Source: Brevibacterium permense
GTDB taxonomy: Bacteria > Actinomycetota > Actinomycetes > Actinomycetales > Brevibacteriaceae
DNA length: 64,000 bases
Direction of reading: 5' to 3'
Assembly: GCF_013280495.1 (NCBI RefSeq)
Contig: NZ_JABSSX010000006.1
Coordinates: 1-64,000 of the forward strand
Below, piece after piece: positions 1-8,398 of the stretch. The notes beneath the pieces are model-generated. The model was given only the letters and a program-made list of their open reading frames with translations, ran no database searches and had not been told where the DNA came from. Made by a program: the position numbers and the translations under genes. Each line of letters opens with the position of its first letter. The first letter of the stretch is position 1.

Positions 1-600
1 CCGCCGGTGGAGTTTGAGGAGAAGTCCCGGGCCGAGCACAGTGCCGGCCGGGTTCAGGAGGAAGCGTCTACGCAGGCTGCGTGACGTGGTTCACGTGTCC
101 ACGACTTGCGGGGAAGCTCACTTCCATGTGGTACAGCTCGACAGTTTCGTCGGTGGCTTTGATCATCATGTGCGCCGAGTAGCCATGCCTCACTGCGAAG
201 CCCCCTTATGACTGTCGTAATGGTCTGGTCTCAACATGGCACACTGGCGTCTATAGCTCCTGGCACTGTGCATGAACTCACCGAGCCTAATCGGTTGATC
301 CTCGATCTGGAGACGACCACGCACACGGTTGCTGTGCTTGACGCTTTGTGCTGACGTATCAACCTGCCGGTCGAGAAATACGCTGTTGTGCTCGAAGGGC
401 TGGTGGGTACGGAAGCGACCGGCAGTTACGCCCCGGACATTGTGGAGCGGGTCAGACGGTTACGGGCTGAGCGGTTCGCGTTCGAACGGCGGCAAGGTCG
501 ATGGAAGTCGTTCATGTAGTAGCTCGTCGCGTTCACGTTAGATGCAGTATTCCGGATTGAGATTCTAAGATCCTCTGAAAAATGGAGTGACGCCGGTATA
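1..600. other. decayed sequence with no intact gene
   Basis: No convincing complete gene is visible here. On the minus strand a 41-codon GTG-started stretch (about 205 down to 83) reads like protein (YSAHMMIKATDETVELYHME) but stops early and matches no family I know. On the plus strand, 268-519 reads as a soluble protein fragment interrupted by one TGA. From about 591 another frame reads as protein-like sequence (LNWAVARYNDAESAKAITVW) until it runs into the HAD remnant. Successive short readable pieces in different frames suggest gene decay, perhaps of an old insertion, not a regulatory region. The left edge of the window may cut a gene. Confidence 0.4.
268..519 (+). pseudogene. fragment of unknown protein with internal stop
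   Basis: Starting from GTG at 268 the frame reads a plausible soluble protein of 83 codons with one in-frame TGA at 352-354. After the stop the sequence continues with a helical, charged stretch (EKYAVVLEGLVGTEATGSY followed by an Arg/Glu-rich helix) to a double TAG at 517-522. No family is recognised. The reading is supported only by protein-like composition on both sides of the stop, so it could be chance. Confidence 0.25.
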
Positions 601-775
601 GCTTTGATCCCAGTATCCCGGCCGCAGTTTCGAGCAGTGATTGTGCCGGTGCTGATGCTGCGCTCAATTGGGCCGTCGCAAGATATAACGACGCGGAGTC
701 GGCGAAGGCAATCACGGTGTGGAATTACAGGCGGTCTCAGAAGTCGAGTAGTCCCGAAATCGAGAACTTCATTGA

Positions 776-1178
776 TTCGATTTCCGAAGTCGAACAGAGT
801 GCGAGATGTGGGACGAGCACCGCGGGCGTCTCAACACGGAGTTGTTCGAGTATGCATCCGCGCTACGATCGTGCGCCGACGTAGCGATTCTAGTGCACTC
901 GGTCGACGGTGCTCGCGCCGAGGAGGAACGACGATTCGGATTCTACAGTCTTGGACCCGATGCTCTGCAGTCATGAAACCGGTCTGCTCAAGCCCGAGCT
1001 GGAGGTTTATGAGAATGCGCTTGAGCGGATGCGTGCAGATGCCAAAGACGTGTTCTTCATCGATGACCACGAGGTGTGCGCTGGGGTCGCTCGTGACGTG
1101 GGTACGAACGCGATCGTGCACTTCGGCGGCCTGTCGACGATCGCGGCGATCGAGGAGCCTCTCCGATGGTCAGTCTGA
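776..1178 (+). pseudogene. HAD-superfamily hydrolase, frameshifted remnant
   Basis: Two overlapping frames together give the C-terminal two thirds of a HAD-IA hydrolase. The first frame (776 to about 960) reads WDEHRGRLNTELFEYA and then the segment after the second HAD motif. The second frame (about 909-1178) reads SHETGLLKPELEVYENALER and FFIDDHEVC, which are the Lys motif (HETGLLKPE) and the acidic DD motif of HAD phosphatases. The switch between frames falls around 940-965 and needs a single-base indel. The N-terminal part with the nucleophilic Asp is missing, so the gene is dead even if the frameshift were a sequencing error. Family assignment is firm from the motifs; the substrate is unknown. 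Confidence 0.65.
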
Positions 1179-1228
1179 TCCGAATCAGTCGAATCGACAG
1201 CTGGCTTCAAGGCCTGAGCGCGGAGGCG

Positions 1229-2593
1229 TCAGTCCGTCAGGTCGAGCATTGGGGTCGGCCGACGGAAGCCCCGTGTGACGAAAGCGAGGTATCCGACTCC
1301 GAGAACCAGCCAGATTGCGCCGATGAGAAGAGTTCGCGGAGACAGGCTCGTCCACAGCCACAGGGTCAGACAGAATCCGATTCCCGGTAGAACGATCGAA
1401 CTGAGAACAGCACGTGAACCACGATTCTTCTCGTCGATGATGAAGTGTTTGATGACCGACAGATTCACTGCTGAGAACGCGATCAGAGCACCGAAGCTGA
1501 CCATCTCCGATATGAATGCGAGGTCGACGGCGAGCGCAAGCAGAGAGACTCCGCCGACTGTGAGAGTCGCAATCGTGGGTGTGTGAAAGCGCGGTGACAA
1601 GCGGCCGAAGTAGCTTTTCGGGAGCACGCCGTCTCGACCCATCGCGAAGAGAACGCGTGAGACTGATGCCTGCGAGGTCAGAGCTGAGCCGCATGCTCCG
1701 GCGACATAGGCGGCGGTGAAGAAGGCGGTGAGGAATTCGCCGCCGGCCGCCGCCATGACGTCGAGCGCGCCTGAATCGACATCGGCGAACTGATTCGACG
1801 GGTAGACCAGCTGAGCCAGGTATGACAGAACAATGTAGATGAGGCCGCCGGTGACAGTGGCGATGACGATTGCGCGAGGGACTGCTCTCTTCGCGTCCTT
1901 GGCTTCCTCGGACAAAGTCGAGACCGCATCGAAGCCGAGGAATGACAGACACAGTATCGCTGCGCCGGCCATGACATTGTCGAATCCGGGTGCCGAGCCG
2001 TCACCAGTGAACGGCGCCGCTAGGTCGACAGAACCGGATCCGGTGAATGAGGCGATGCCGAGCGCGGCGAAGACAACGATGAAGATTGCTTGAGCAGCGA
2101 TGATGACGATGTTGGCCCGTGCAACGGAGACGATTCCGATGACGTTGAGGACGGTGACGAGAACAATGGCAGAGACGACGAAGACCCAAGCAGGGATCAT
2201 GGGGAAGGCTGCGCTGAGGTAGATGCCGATGACGAGATAATTGATCATCGGCAAGAATAGGTAGTCGAGAAGCAGTGCCCAGCCGGCAACGAAGCCGATT
2301 CCTGCACCGAAACTCTTCTGCGTGTACGTGTATGCCGAACCGGCAAAGGGCATCGCCCCGGCCATCTTCGCGTATGACCTGGCGGTGAACACCATTGCCA
2401 GCAACGTGATGACGTAAGCGGCCGGGACGCGGCCGCCGGTGACCTGGGTGACGATTCCGTAAGTCGTGAAGACGGTCAGCGGAACCATATAGACGAGGCC
2501 GAAGAAGACGAGTGAAGGTACCCCGAGTGCACGTTTCAGGTGGGTTTGGGAGGTGTCTTGAGCGGTGGCGTTGTGATTGGAATGGGACATCAT
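1229..2593 (-). CDS. APC-superfamily amino acid/amine permease
   Basis: This is a 454-residue integral membrane protein with about 12 hydrophobic segments, the usual size of APC amino acid-polyamine-organocation permeases. The N-terminal region (LGVPSLVFFGLVYMVPLT, then GGRVPAAYVITLLAM and AKMAGAMPFAGSAYTYTQ) has the typical TM1 and TM2-3 features of the family. Two ATGs are adjacent at the start, and AAAGGA precedes them. The gene begins 12 bases after the stop of the amidohydrolase gene on the same strand, so the two form an operon; the permease probably imports the compound that the hydrolase acts on. The TetR-like gene upstream is the likely regulator. The substrate cannot be read from sequence. 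Confidence 0.85.
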   Translation of the reverse strand: MMSHSNHNATAQDTSQTHLKRALGVPSLVFFGLVYMVPLTVFTTYGIVTQVTGGRVPAAYVITLLAMVFTARSYAKMAGAMPFAGSAYTYTQKSFGAGIGFVAGWALLLDYLFLPMINYLVIGIYLSAAFPMIPAWVFVVSAIVLVTVLNVIGIVSVARANIVIIAAQAIFIVVFAALGIASFTGSGSVDLAAPFTGDGSAPGFDNVMAGAAILCLSFLGFDAVSTLSEEAKDAKRAVPRAIVIATVTGGLIYIVLSYLAQLVYPSNQFADVDSGALDVMAAAGGEFLTAFFTAAYVAGACGSALTSQASVSRVLFAMGRDGVLPKSYFGRLSPRFHTPTIATLTVGGVSLLALAVDLAFISEMVSFGALIAFSAVNLSVIKHFIIDEKNRGSRAVLSSIVLPGIGFCLTLWLWTSLSPRTLLIGAIWLVLGVGYLAFVTRGFRRPTPMLDLTD

Positions 2594-2605
2594 TGTCCTT
2601 TCGAT

Positions 2606-4252
2606 TCAGTCCGCTGAATGGACGGCCACGCCGCGCAGGTATGTGCGGCGAACAGGCGTGGCGGATAGTTCCTGCGGAGGCAGCGTGCGAGGATCCTTGT
2701 CGAGGATGACGAAATCTGCGCTCGTCCCCGGTCGGATCGCGCCCCATTCTTCGGATCCGAAGTCGGCAAAGCCTTGGTAGGCCACCGACCTGGAGTAGGC
2801 GTCGAGAGAGCGTTCGACGTCGAGGATCTCTTCGGGAGTCCACCCACCGTCGGGCTCACCGTCATCAGTCTGTCTGCTCACGGCAACGGAGAGACCCTCG
2901 AGGGGCGCCCCAGAAGTGCAGGGCCAGTCCGAACCGAACGCAAGGTGCCCACCGCTGTCGAGGACACTGCGCATCCGATATTGCGCCAAGGCTCGTTCTC
3001 TGCCGATCCGGGGGACGGTGAGTACCGTCATAAGGTCATCGAGCTGAGCCCACAGAGGCTGCATATTCGCGATGACGCCGAGTTCAGCAAAACGGGACAG
3101 GTCGGCAGAGTCGATGATTTGGGCATGTGCGATCACCGGCCGTCGATCACGGGCACCGTTGTGCCGGATTGTGTACTCGATGGCATCCAATGCTTGTCGA
3201 ACGGCCGCGTCGCCGATGGCGTGGATGTGGATCTGAAAACCTGTCGCGTCGACTTCGCGAACCGCCTCTGCCAGCGAATCTCCTTCCCAGACTCGCATGC
3301 CGTGATTGTGAAGGGAGGAGCAGTAGGGCTCGATCAGCGCACCGGTTTCGTTCTCGATGACTCCGTCGGCGAAGAACTTCACGGTCTGAGCGGTCAGGAA
3401 CGGATCCGAAAGTTCCTCGATCCTTTGGCGCGCAGAGAGCATTTCGGGCAGCTGTTGCGTGAAGCGGCGGGGGTCGGCGTAGAACGCGAGGTTGAATCGC
3501 AGTTTGAGCCGATTCTGCTGAGAGGCGGTCACATAGGTCTCGACATCGGCTGGCTCCACCCAAGCGTCCTGAACCCAAGTGACGCCTCGAGCCAGGTAAT
3601 AGTCGGCTGCCCGATCGAGAGCGCGAAGTCGGACGGAATCGTGGTGTGGCGGACGAACGGCGTCGATCAGATCAATTGCACCCCATTCACGCAGAGTGCC
3701 CAGCGGTGAGCCGTCGTCTCGGCGAGGAATCTCGCCTATCTGCGGCTCCGGGGTTGCGGCGGTGATTCCCGCGATTTCCAATGCTCGAGAATTGCACCAC
3801 ACGGTGTGGTAGTCCCAAGCGCGAAGGACGACCGGTCGGTCGGACACGGCTCTGTCAAGCCATTCGGCGTCGAAGAGGCCGTCGCGTACGAGGCTGCCGT
3901 CATATGAGGCACCAGTGATCCAGTCATCGTCGGGATGAGTCTCGGCGTACCGTTTCACTTCAGCGATGATCTCTTCGACGCTCGTGCATGATCTCACCTG
4001 TGGGCCCTCTGCTTCCATGCCACCGAAGATCGGATGAGCATGGCCGTCACCGAAGGACGGCATGAGGAAGCCGCCGTCGAGATCGATGGACTCAAACTCT
4101 GCGTCGTCGTGGCTCGAGACACGATCGAGGACGGGAGCCACCGCGTATGAACCAGCGGCAACGACAATGCCGTCTTGGGTGACAAGAGAGTCCGAAGGTT
4201 CGGCACCGGCACCTAGCCAGACCGTGCCGTTGTGGAAGTGCTGTGTCGTCAA
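2606..4252 (-). CDS. amidohydrolase of the YtcJ/Amidohydro_3 family
   Basis: This 548-residue protein is a metal-dependent amidohydrolase of the YtcJ-like group. The FGDGHAHP segment near residue 65 gives the two metal-binding His, HIHAIGDAA near residue 340 and VIAHAQIID near 370 give later metal-site His, and AFGSDWP near 460 gives the catalytic Asp. The start is TTG at 4252, chosen because AGGAGG lies nine bases upstream. It is the first gene of an operon with the APC permease and is divergent from the TetR gene; a perfect 15-bp palindrome lies in the intergenic region. Family members hydrolyse amides, formamides or lactams; the substrate here is unknown. Confidence 0.85.
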   Translation of the reverse strand: MTTQHFHNGTVWLGAGAEPSDSLVTQDGIVVAAGSYAVAPVLDRVSSHDDAEFESIDLDGGFLMPSFGDGHAHPIFGGMEAEGPQVRSCTSVEEIIAEVKRYAETHPDDDWITGASYDGSLVRDGLFDAEWLDRAVSDRPVVLRAWDYHTVWCNSRALEIAGITAATPEPQIGEIPRRDDGSPLGTLREWGAIDLIDAVRPPHHDSVRLRALDRAADYYLARGVTWVQDAWVEPADVETYVTASQQNRLKLRFNLAFYADPRRFTQQLPEMLSARQRIEELSDPFLTAQTVKFFADGVIENETGALIEPYCSSLHNHGMRVWEGDSLAEAVREVDATGFQIHIHAIGDAAVRQALDAIEYTIRHNGARDRRPVIAHAQIIDSADLSRFAELGVIANMQPLWAQLDDLMTVLTVPRIGRERALAQYRMRSVLDSGGHLAFGSDWPCTSGAPLEGLSVAVSRQTDDGEPDGGWTPEEILDVERSLDAYSRSVAYQGFADFGSEEWGAIRPGTSADFVILDKDPRTLPPQELSATPVRRTYLRGVAVHSAD

Positions 4253-4303
4253 GACTGCCGTCCTCCTGCTCCATCGCGTATGGCCGGCCGCACCGGCGTT
4301 TAC

Positions 4304-4318
4304 ACGAACAGTGTTCGT
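4304..4318. promoter_or_regulatory. candidate TetR operator, perfect 15-bp palindrome
   Basis: ACGAACA-G-TGTTCGT is a perfect inverted repeat (7+1+7). It lies between the divergent amidohydrolase (start 4252) and TetR-like (start about 4387) genes, about 50 and 70 bases from the two starts. Size and position are typical of an autoregulatory TetR-family operator. Binding is inferred. Confidence 0.6.
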
Positions 4319-4386
4319 ATGTGACTGGGATCACGATACACTGCTCGAAAGATGTAGGGAAGTGCGAAATTGAGAGCGAGCATTCT

Positions 4387-5016
4387 GTGAGATTGAATCA
4401 GGATCGGCTGGTTGATGCCGCGCTGGCGCTTGTCGACGACCTCGGCGAAGAGTCATTGTCGATGCGAACTCTGGCGACTCGCGTCGACAGGCAGGTGTCC
4501 TCTCTGTACAACCATGTCTCCGGCCGAGGTGAACTCATCGAATTGATGCGCGCCCGTATTGTGGCTGGAATCGACGTTCAAGTATTTTCTGGGCTCAAGG
4601 AATCGTCGGAGAGCGTGCCGTGGGACAGGGCTCTGGAGCTGTGGGCCCGGTCGTATCTCAGAGCCTTTGCCGACCATCCGAACCTCATCCGATTGCTGGC
4701 CACGACCTCGATCCGAGACCTCTCAACGTATGAAATGTATGACTCAGTGATCGGTGGACTTCGTCGAGGGGGATGGCCGCAGGGTCGAACTGTGGCGGTG
4801 ATGCGGTCCGTTGAGGCCTATGTCCTCGGTTCCGCTCTGGACATCGTCGCTCCGGTCGACCTCATCACTCAAGAATCGGCCGGAGAAAGATTTGCGGAGA
4901 TTCAAGGTGCGCTGGATCCTCGGTTCGGCGAGAACTCGTCAGCGGTGGTGTCCTTCGAGTTTGGACTCACTAGCTTGATCCAAGGTCTGAAGCATCAGCT
5001 TGAGGCAGTGTCGTGA
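4387..5016 (+). CDS. TetR-family transcriptional regulator
   Basis: This 209-residue regulator has an N-terminal TetR helix-turn-helix (LVDAALALVDDLGEESLSMR, then TLATRVDRQVSSLYNHVSGR) followed by a ligand-binding domain with TetR_C-like character (LWARSYLRAFADHPNLIRLL). The frame is open further upstream, but that part is not protein-like; GTG at 4387 directly before LNQDRL was chosen because family members begin a few residues before the first helix. It is divergent from the amidohydrolase/permease operon with a palindrome between them, so it probably controls that operon. Its stop overlaps the GTG of the next gene (GTGA), implying co-translation with the ASCH gene. Confidence 0.8.
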   Translation: MRLNQDRLVDAALALVDDLGEESLSMRTLATRVDRQVSSLYNHVSGRGELIELMRARIVAGIDVQVFSGLKESSESVPWDRALELWARSYLRAFADHPNLIRLLATTSIRDLSTYEMYDSVIGGLRRGGWPQGRTVAVMRSVEAYVLGSALDIVAPVDLITQESAGERFAEIQGALDPRFGENSSAVVSFEFGLTSLIQGLKHQLEAVS

Positions 5017-5534
5017 GTCATTCGGCAAAGCTCGATGTCACACTCGACTCGTTCTGGGGGCGGGTCCGCAGCCGCATCCCCGACCTACCGGAGGCGATGC
5101 CTGAAGCATGGGCCTTCGGCGCGACTCCCGAGCATGCGGACGACCTCCTCGCTCTCGTACTGGCTGGGACCAAGACGGGCACCGCCTCGGCGCTGTGGGA
5201 CATCGAAGCCGATGACGAATCCGTACCCGAGGTGGGTGAACTGAGCATCATCCTCGATGGCCGAGGCCGACCGAGAGCCCTCATCGAAACCACGGCGATC
5301 GACATCGTCCCGTTCTCCGAGGTGACCGCCGAGCATGCCCATTCGGAAGGGGAGGGCGACCGAACCCTGGCCGCCTGGCGCGAGATCCATGAGCGGTTTT
5401 GGCAGGAGCATGGTCGACGCGGGTTCTCGTTCGAGATGCCGGTCGTCTGCGAACGCTTCCGATTGCTGTTCGACCTAGAAGGCGAAGGGCGCGTGAGCGT
5501 CTCCGGCGACGAATCACAGGGGACGAGCAGATGA
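5013..5534 (+). CDS. ASCH-domain protein (YhfF-like)
   Basis: This 173-residue soluble protein has an ASCH domain: the segment LVLAGTKTGTASALWDIEAD followed by a beta-rich region (GELSIILDGRGRPRALIET) and the late helix WREIHERFWQEH is the standard layout of the YhfF-like subgroup. ASCH domains have a PUA-like fold and are thought to bind RNA or nucleotide derivatives; some family members act as N4-acetylcytidine amidohydrolases, but that activity cannot be assigned here. The start is the GTG that overlaps the TetR stop by four bases, preceded by GAGGCA. The stop overlaps the next ATG by four bases. Confidence 0.75.
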   Translation: MSHSAKLDVTLDSFWGRVRSRIPDLPEAMPEAWAFGATPEHADDLLALVLAGTKTGTASALWDIEADDESVPEVGELSIILDGRGRPRALIETTAIDIVPFSEVTAEHAHSEGEGDRTLAAWREIHERFWQEHGRRGFSFEMPVVCERFRLLFDLEGEGRVSVSGDESQGTSR

Positions 5535-6160
5535 ACGAGACCGAATACTGGGACCTCATTCACGCGGAGCGCGCACGCCTGGCCGATCTGCTGACCACAC
5601 TCGAACCCGAGCAGTGGGCGCTCGCCACTCTGTGTGCAGACTGGACGGTCGAGCAGGTCGTCGCCCACCTGACAGCCGCAGCCAACACCGGAAAGTGGGC
5701 CTGGATCCGCAGCATCGTTCGGGCGGGATTCGATCCTGCCAAACACAATGCGCGACTGCTCGAGCGCCGCCTCGGCGACTCAGAAGAGGGCACCCTTGCG
5801 AGGTTCCACAACTCGATCCCACTGACTATCGCGCCGACCAAAGACTTCCCGGCCTTCCTCGGTGAAGTCATCGTCCACGGCCAGGACATCGCACGATCAC
5901 TGGAACTTGACCTGACCCCTGGCGCCGAGGCGACCGTCGAGGTGGCCCGATACTTCGCCTCTAAGGACTTCGCCGTGAACTCGAAGACCCTGGTCAAAGG
6001 GCTGAAGCTCAGTGCTGTCGACGCCGACTTCGAATCCGGAAGCGGGCCGGAGGTGACCGGTCGTGTCCTCGACCTCGTCCTGGCCATGGCCGGTCGACCG
6101 GAAGCACTTACGGATCTGACCGGGAGCGGAGTCGCCGAACTCCGGCAGCGGATGGACTGA
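5531..6160 (+). CDS. maleylpyruvate isomerase N-terminal-domain (DinB-like) protein
   Basis: This 209-residue protein matches the mycothiol-dependent maleylpyruvate isomerase N-terminal family, a DinB-like four-helix bundle. The N-terminal LIHAERARLADLLTTLEPEQW, the WTVEQVVAHLTAAA helix and the GEVIVHGQDIARSL helix carry the three His positions that normally bind a metal in this fold. Many actinobacterial members are mycothiol-dependent transferases of unknown substrate. The ATG at 5531 overlaps the previous stop by four bases, so the three genes from TetR to here look translationally coupled. The C-terminal part has no recognisable SCP2 motif. Confidence 0.75.
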   Translation: MNETEYWDLIHAERARLADLLTTLEPEQWALATLCADWTVEQVVAHLTAAANTGKWAWIRSIVRAGFDPAKHNARLLERRLGDSEEGTLARFHNSIPLTIAPTKDFPAFLGEVIVHGQDIARSLELDLTPGAEATVEVARYFASKDFAVNSKTLVKGLKLSAVDADFESGSGPEVTGRVLDLVLAMAGRPEALTDLTGSGVAELRQRMD

Positions 6161-6233
6161 AACCTCAGCGGTCAGAGTTCTGCGACGCGCGTGCCGGAAC
6201 ATCCCTGACGACGAGATGAACGTTGACGGGTGC

Positions 6234-6674
6234 TCAGGTGAGTCCGACGGCTCCGACCGCGACCAGGACGAATCCGAGAAGCTGCAGTGAAGCGCGCACG
6301 ACCTGGAAGGCGTCCCACCGTCTGCGCATGGCGATGAATCCCTCGGGTGCGGTCTCCTCGGTGATCCGTCCCGTCCGGGTGTTGATCGGGACGTTCCCGA
6401 TGATCGTCACGACCAGAGCGACGCTGAGGCTGATTGCTGCCGAAACCAACCATGCGTTGGGCTCATCGATGGCAATGATGATGGCCAGCGCTGTCGCCGC
6501 GGTCATCCCCACCGGCATCACCCGGCCGAACGTCTTCAGCAGGCCCCTCTCCATGATCAGCTGATCGTCCGTCCTCAGCTGACGGATCACCGGATGAACC
6601 AAGGCGGCCGACCCGAATTCCGCTGAGCCGACGAAGCCGGTGACGAGGACCGCAGCCAAAGTCAAGGCATCCAT
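6234..6674 (-). CDS. DUF1772-family membrane protein
   Basis: This 146-residue protein has four predicted membrane segments: an N-terminal one with ALTLAAVLVTGFVGSAEFGS, one around VMPVGMTAATALAIIIAI, one around WLVSAAISLSVALVVTIIG and a C-terminal one. The NVPINTRTGRI segment after TM3 and RRRWDAFQVVR before TM4 are characteristic of DUF1772, also described as anthrone oxygenase-like. Function in bacteria is unknown. GGAGAGGT precedes the ATG. The gene is divergent from a MerR-like regulator with a dyad between them, suggesting MerR control. Confidence 0.75.
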   Translation of the reverse strand: MDALTLAAVLVTGFVGSAEFGSAALVHPVIRQLRTDDQLIMERGLLKTFGRVMPVGMTAATALAIIIAIDEPNAWLVSAAISLSVALVVTIIGNVPINTRTGRITEETAPEGFIAMRRRWDAFQVVRASLQLLGFVLVAVGAVGLT

Positions 6675-6700
6675 GACCTCTCCTCTTAATAGGTAGTTAT

Positions 6701-6719
6701 ACTATCCATAATAGATAGT
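6701..6719. promoter_or_regulatory. candidate MerR operator dyad
   Basis: ACTATC-N7-GATAGT is a perfect inverted repeat in an AT-rich stretch between the divergent DUF1772 and MerR genes. The 19-bp span matches the spacer length that MerR-type activators usually occupy between -35 and -10. Regulation of the DUF1772 gene is inferred from position. Confidence 0.5.
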
Positions 6720-6788
6720 AGAGGTATCTGCTAGGGTCGAGCAAGACCAGTCACCGAACATTGCTGACAGTGCCGGGAGGAGATGACG

Positions 6789-7436
6789 ATGCAGGAAGCA
6801 GCGGAGAAGTCGGGGATGAGGATGGCGGAGCTGTCCCGTCGTTCGGGCCTCAGCGTGCCGACCATCAAGTACTACCTCCGCGAAGGACTGCTGCAGCCGG
6901 GGCGACGGACAAGCGTGAATCAAGCCGTCTACGATCGCACTCATCTCGAGCGGCTGCGCCTCATCGGGGCGCTGACGTCGGTGGCCGGACTGCCGTTGGC
7001 GAAGGTGCGAGCCGTCGTTGATGCTGTGGACGGGCAGGCCTCGGAAGTCGAAGCGATGGGCGTCGTCCAGGACGCGCTCATCGACGAGGCCGAGACGGAC
7101 GATTCAGCCGCCTCGGCGATACTCGACCGCGCGATCACCGCGCGAGGGTGGCGCTGTGCGAAGTCGTCACCGGCCTATCGGGCGGCTGTGAGCGCGGTTG
7201 CCATGTTGACTACGGAGAACCTGACTCCGATCCTCGACCGACTCGACGCCTATGTCGAAGCCGCTGAAGACGTCGGTCGCACCGACCTCGACGCGATCGG
7301 AGACGCAGACAGTCTGGAGGAGCGGATCCGCGGAGTCGTCCTCGGCAGCGTGCTGCGCCGACCGCTGCTCGAGGCGCTGGTCCTGCTCGCACAGCAGCAC
7401 TTCGCGCAGGACCTCACTCGCTCGGAAGAAAGCTGA
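6789..7436 (+). CDS. MerR-family transcriptional regulator
   Basis: This 215-residue regulator begins with a MerR winged helix (MAELSRRSGLSVPTIKYYLR then EGLLQPGRRTSVNQAVYD), followed by a dimerisation helix and an extended effector domain of about 120 residues. ATG at 6789 is preferred over the in-frame ATG at 6783 because GGAGG at 6776-6780 is only two bases from the earlier ATG but eight from the later one. No Cys pair typical of metal-sensing MerR proteins is visible, which argues for an organic or unknown ligand. It is divergent from the DUF1772 gene. The 3' end overlaps a relic on the opposite strand. Confidence 0.8.
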   Translation: MQEAAEKSGMRMAELSRRSGLSVPTIKYYLREGLLQPGRRTSVNQAVYDRTHLERLRLIGALTSVAGLPLAKVRAVVDAVDGQASEVEAMGVVQDALIDEAETDDSAASAILDRAITARGWRCAKSSPAYRAAVSAVAMLTTENLTPILDRLDAYVEAAEDVGRTDLDAIGDADSLEERIRGVVLGSVLRRPLLEALVLLAQQHFAQDLTRSEES

Positions 7437-7569
7437 CGGGGAACAGCTCCGTCCTGGCGATGACGCGATCGCGTTCAGCGGCCTGCGCCTGACGTCGCGG
7501 ATCCGCCAGGTAGGAATCGAGCGCTTCCCTGAATTCGAACCGATATAACTGCACCTCGTCGGGCTCACG
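7414..7569 (-). pseudogene. C-terminal relic of an antibiotic-biosynthesis-monooxygenase/DUF1330-like protein
   Basis: A 51-codon open stretch on the minus strand, too short for standard gene calling, reads PDEVQLYRFEFREALDSYL and then DPRRQAQAAERDRVIARTEL. This closely resembles the C-terminal half of small ferredoxin-like ABM/DUF1330 proteins, which end in an ALDAFLADPER-like helix and a final strand. A TGA lies immediately upstream, so the N-terminal half is gone. The relic follows the GNAT gene and overlaps the end of the MerR gene on the other strand. Family resemblance is by eye only. Confidence 0.5.
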
Positions 7570-7588
7570 TCACCCGGCACCTCAGCGC

Positions 7589-8050
7589 TCACGACTCCTG
7601 CGGCTTCGCGTCGTAGGTGAGCCAATTAGTCTTCGTCGCGACATCGTCATAGAGCACCTGAGCCTGAGCGTTGTCATCGGCGGTGATCCACCGGACCACC
7701 GAACAGCCTTCGGACGAGGCAATGGCCTGCAGCCGGGAGATCAAGGCACGGCCGACACCTCGGCCGCGCGCCTCGGGATCGGTGAAGAGATCGTCGAGCC
7801 AGATGCCGACGCTGCCGGTCGAGGGCCGTGAGAAACGACGGTAGTCGGCGATTCCGACGATCGATCCGTCCGCCTCGGCGACGAGTCCCTGGCATTCATG
7901 GGCGGAGTCGGTCAGCCACGACCACACGCGGGAGACGACCTCCTCGGAGGGCTCCAGTCGGTAGAACTCGCGGGCGCGGAAGAGCTCCTTCCACCGGGCC
8001 TCATCGGCAGGAGCGGTGGGGCGGATCGTCGGGGCCGGGGACGTCGTCAT
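7589..8050 (-). CDS. GNAT-family N-acetyltransferase
   Basis: This 153-residue protein has the GNAT fold signature: VGIWLDDLFTDPEARGRGVG supplies strands 4-5 and the acetyl-CoA-binding R/Q-x-x-G-x-G/A loop (RGRGVG), followed by ALISRLQAIASSEG. The frame is open 13 codons further upstream, but the ATG at 8050 has an AGGAC site just before it and gives the usual family length. The acceptor substrate cannot be predicted. The gene stands alone between the relic and tRNA-Leu. Confidence 0.8.
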   Translation of the reverse strand: MTTSPAPTIRPTAPADEARWKELFRAREFYRLEPSEEVVSRVWSWLTDSAHECQGLVAEADGSIVGIADYRRFSRPSTGSVGIWLDDLFTDPEARGRGVGRALISRLQAIASSEGCSVVRWITADDNAQAQVLYDDVATKTNWLTYDAKPQES

Positions 8051-8130
8051 CGGCAGTCCTCTCACTAGGTTCGGTGCACCAATGACCACATTACGTTCTC
8101 CGCATCTGTTCGCGTACAGATGTGACGACA

Positions 8131-8175
8131 GAAAAGTCCCCGGTGCGGAAGTCTGTCGACTTCCGCGCCGGGGAC
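8131..8175 (-). terminator. Rho-independent terminator after tRNA-Leu
   Basis: An 18-bp stem (8136-8153 with 8158-8175, one G-T pair) and a TGTC loop lie just downstream of tRNA-Leu on the minus strand, followed by TTTTC. This is a strong intrinsic terminator for the tRNA transcript. Confidence 0.8.
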
Positions 8176-8177
8176 CG

Positions 8178-8262
<85 letters not shown>

Positions 8263-8305
8263 TGAAGCGGCCACCCACGCGGCCGCAACGTCCTCAAGAT
8301 TAGCA

Positions 8306-8341
8306 GGGGCGGCCCGAGTTGTTGAAAACTCGGACCGCCCC
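8306..8341 (-). terminator. hairpin terminator downstream of the peroxiredoxin gene
   Basis: A 15-bp stem with one mismatch and a loop of about six bases lies 57 bases past the bcp stop codon and before tRNA-Leu. No long T run follows, so this may be an imperfect or Rho-assisted terminator. Confidence 0.55.
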
Positions 8342-8398
8342 GATGCTCACGTTGAGCACGGGCAGTTCGGCCCGCCCGACGCTCAAGTTGCAGCAGAC

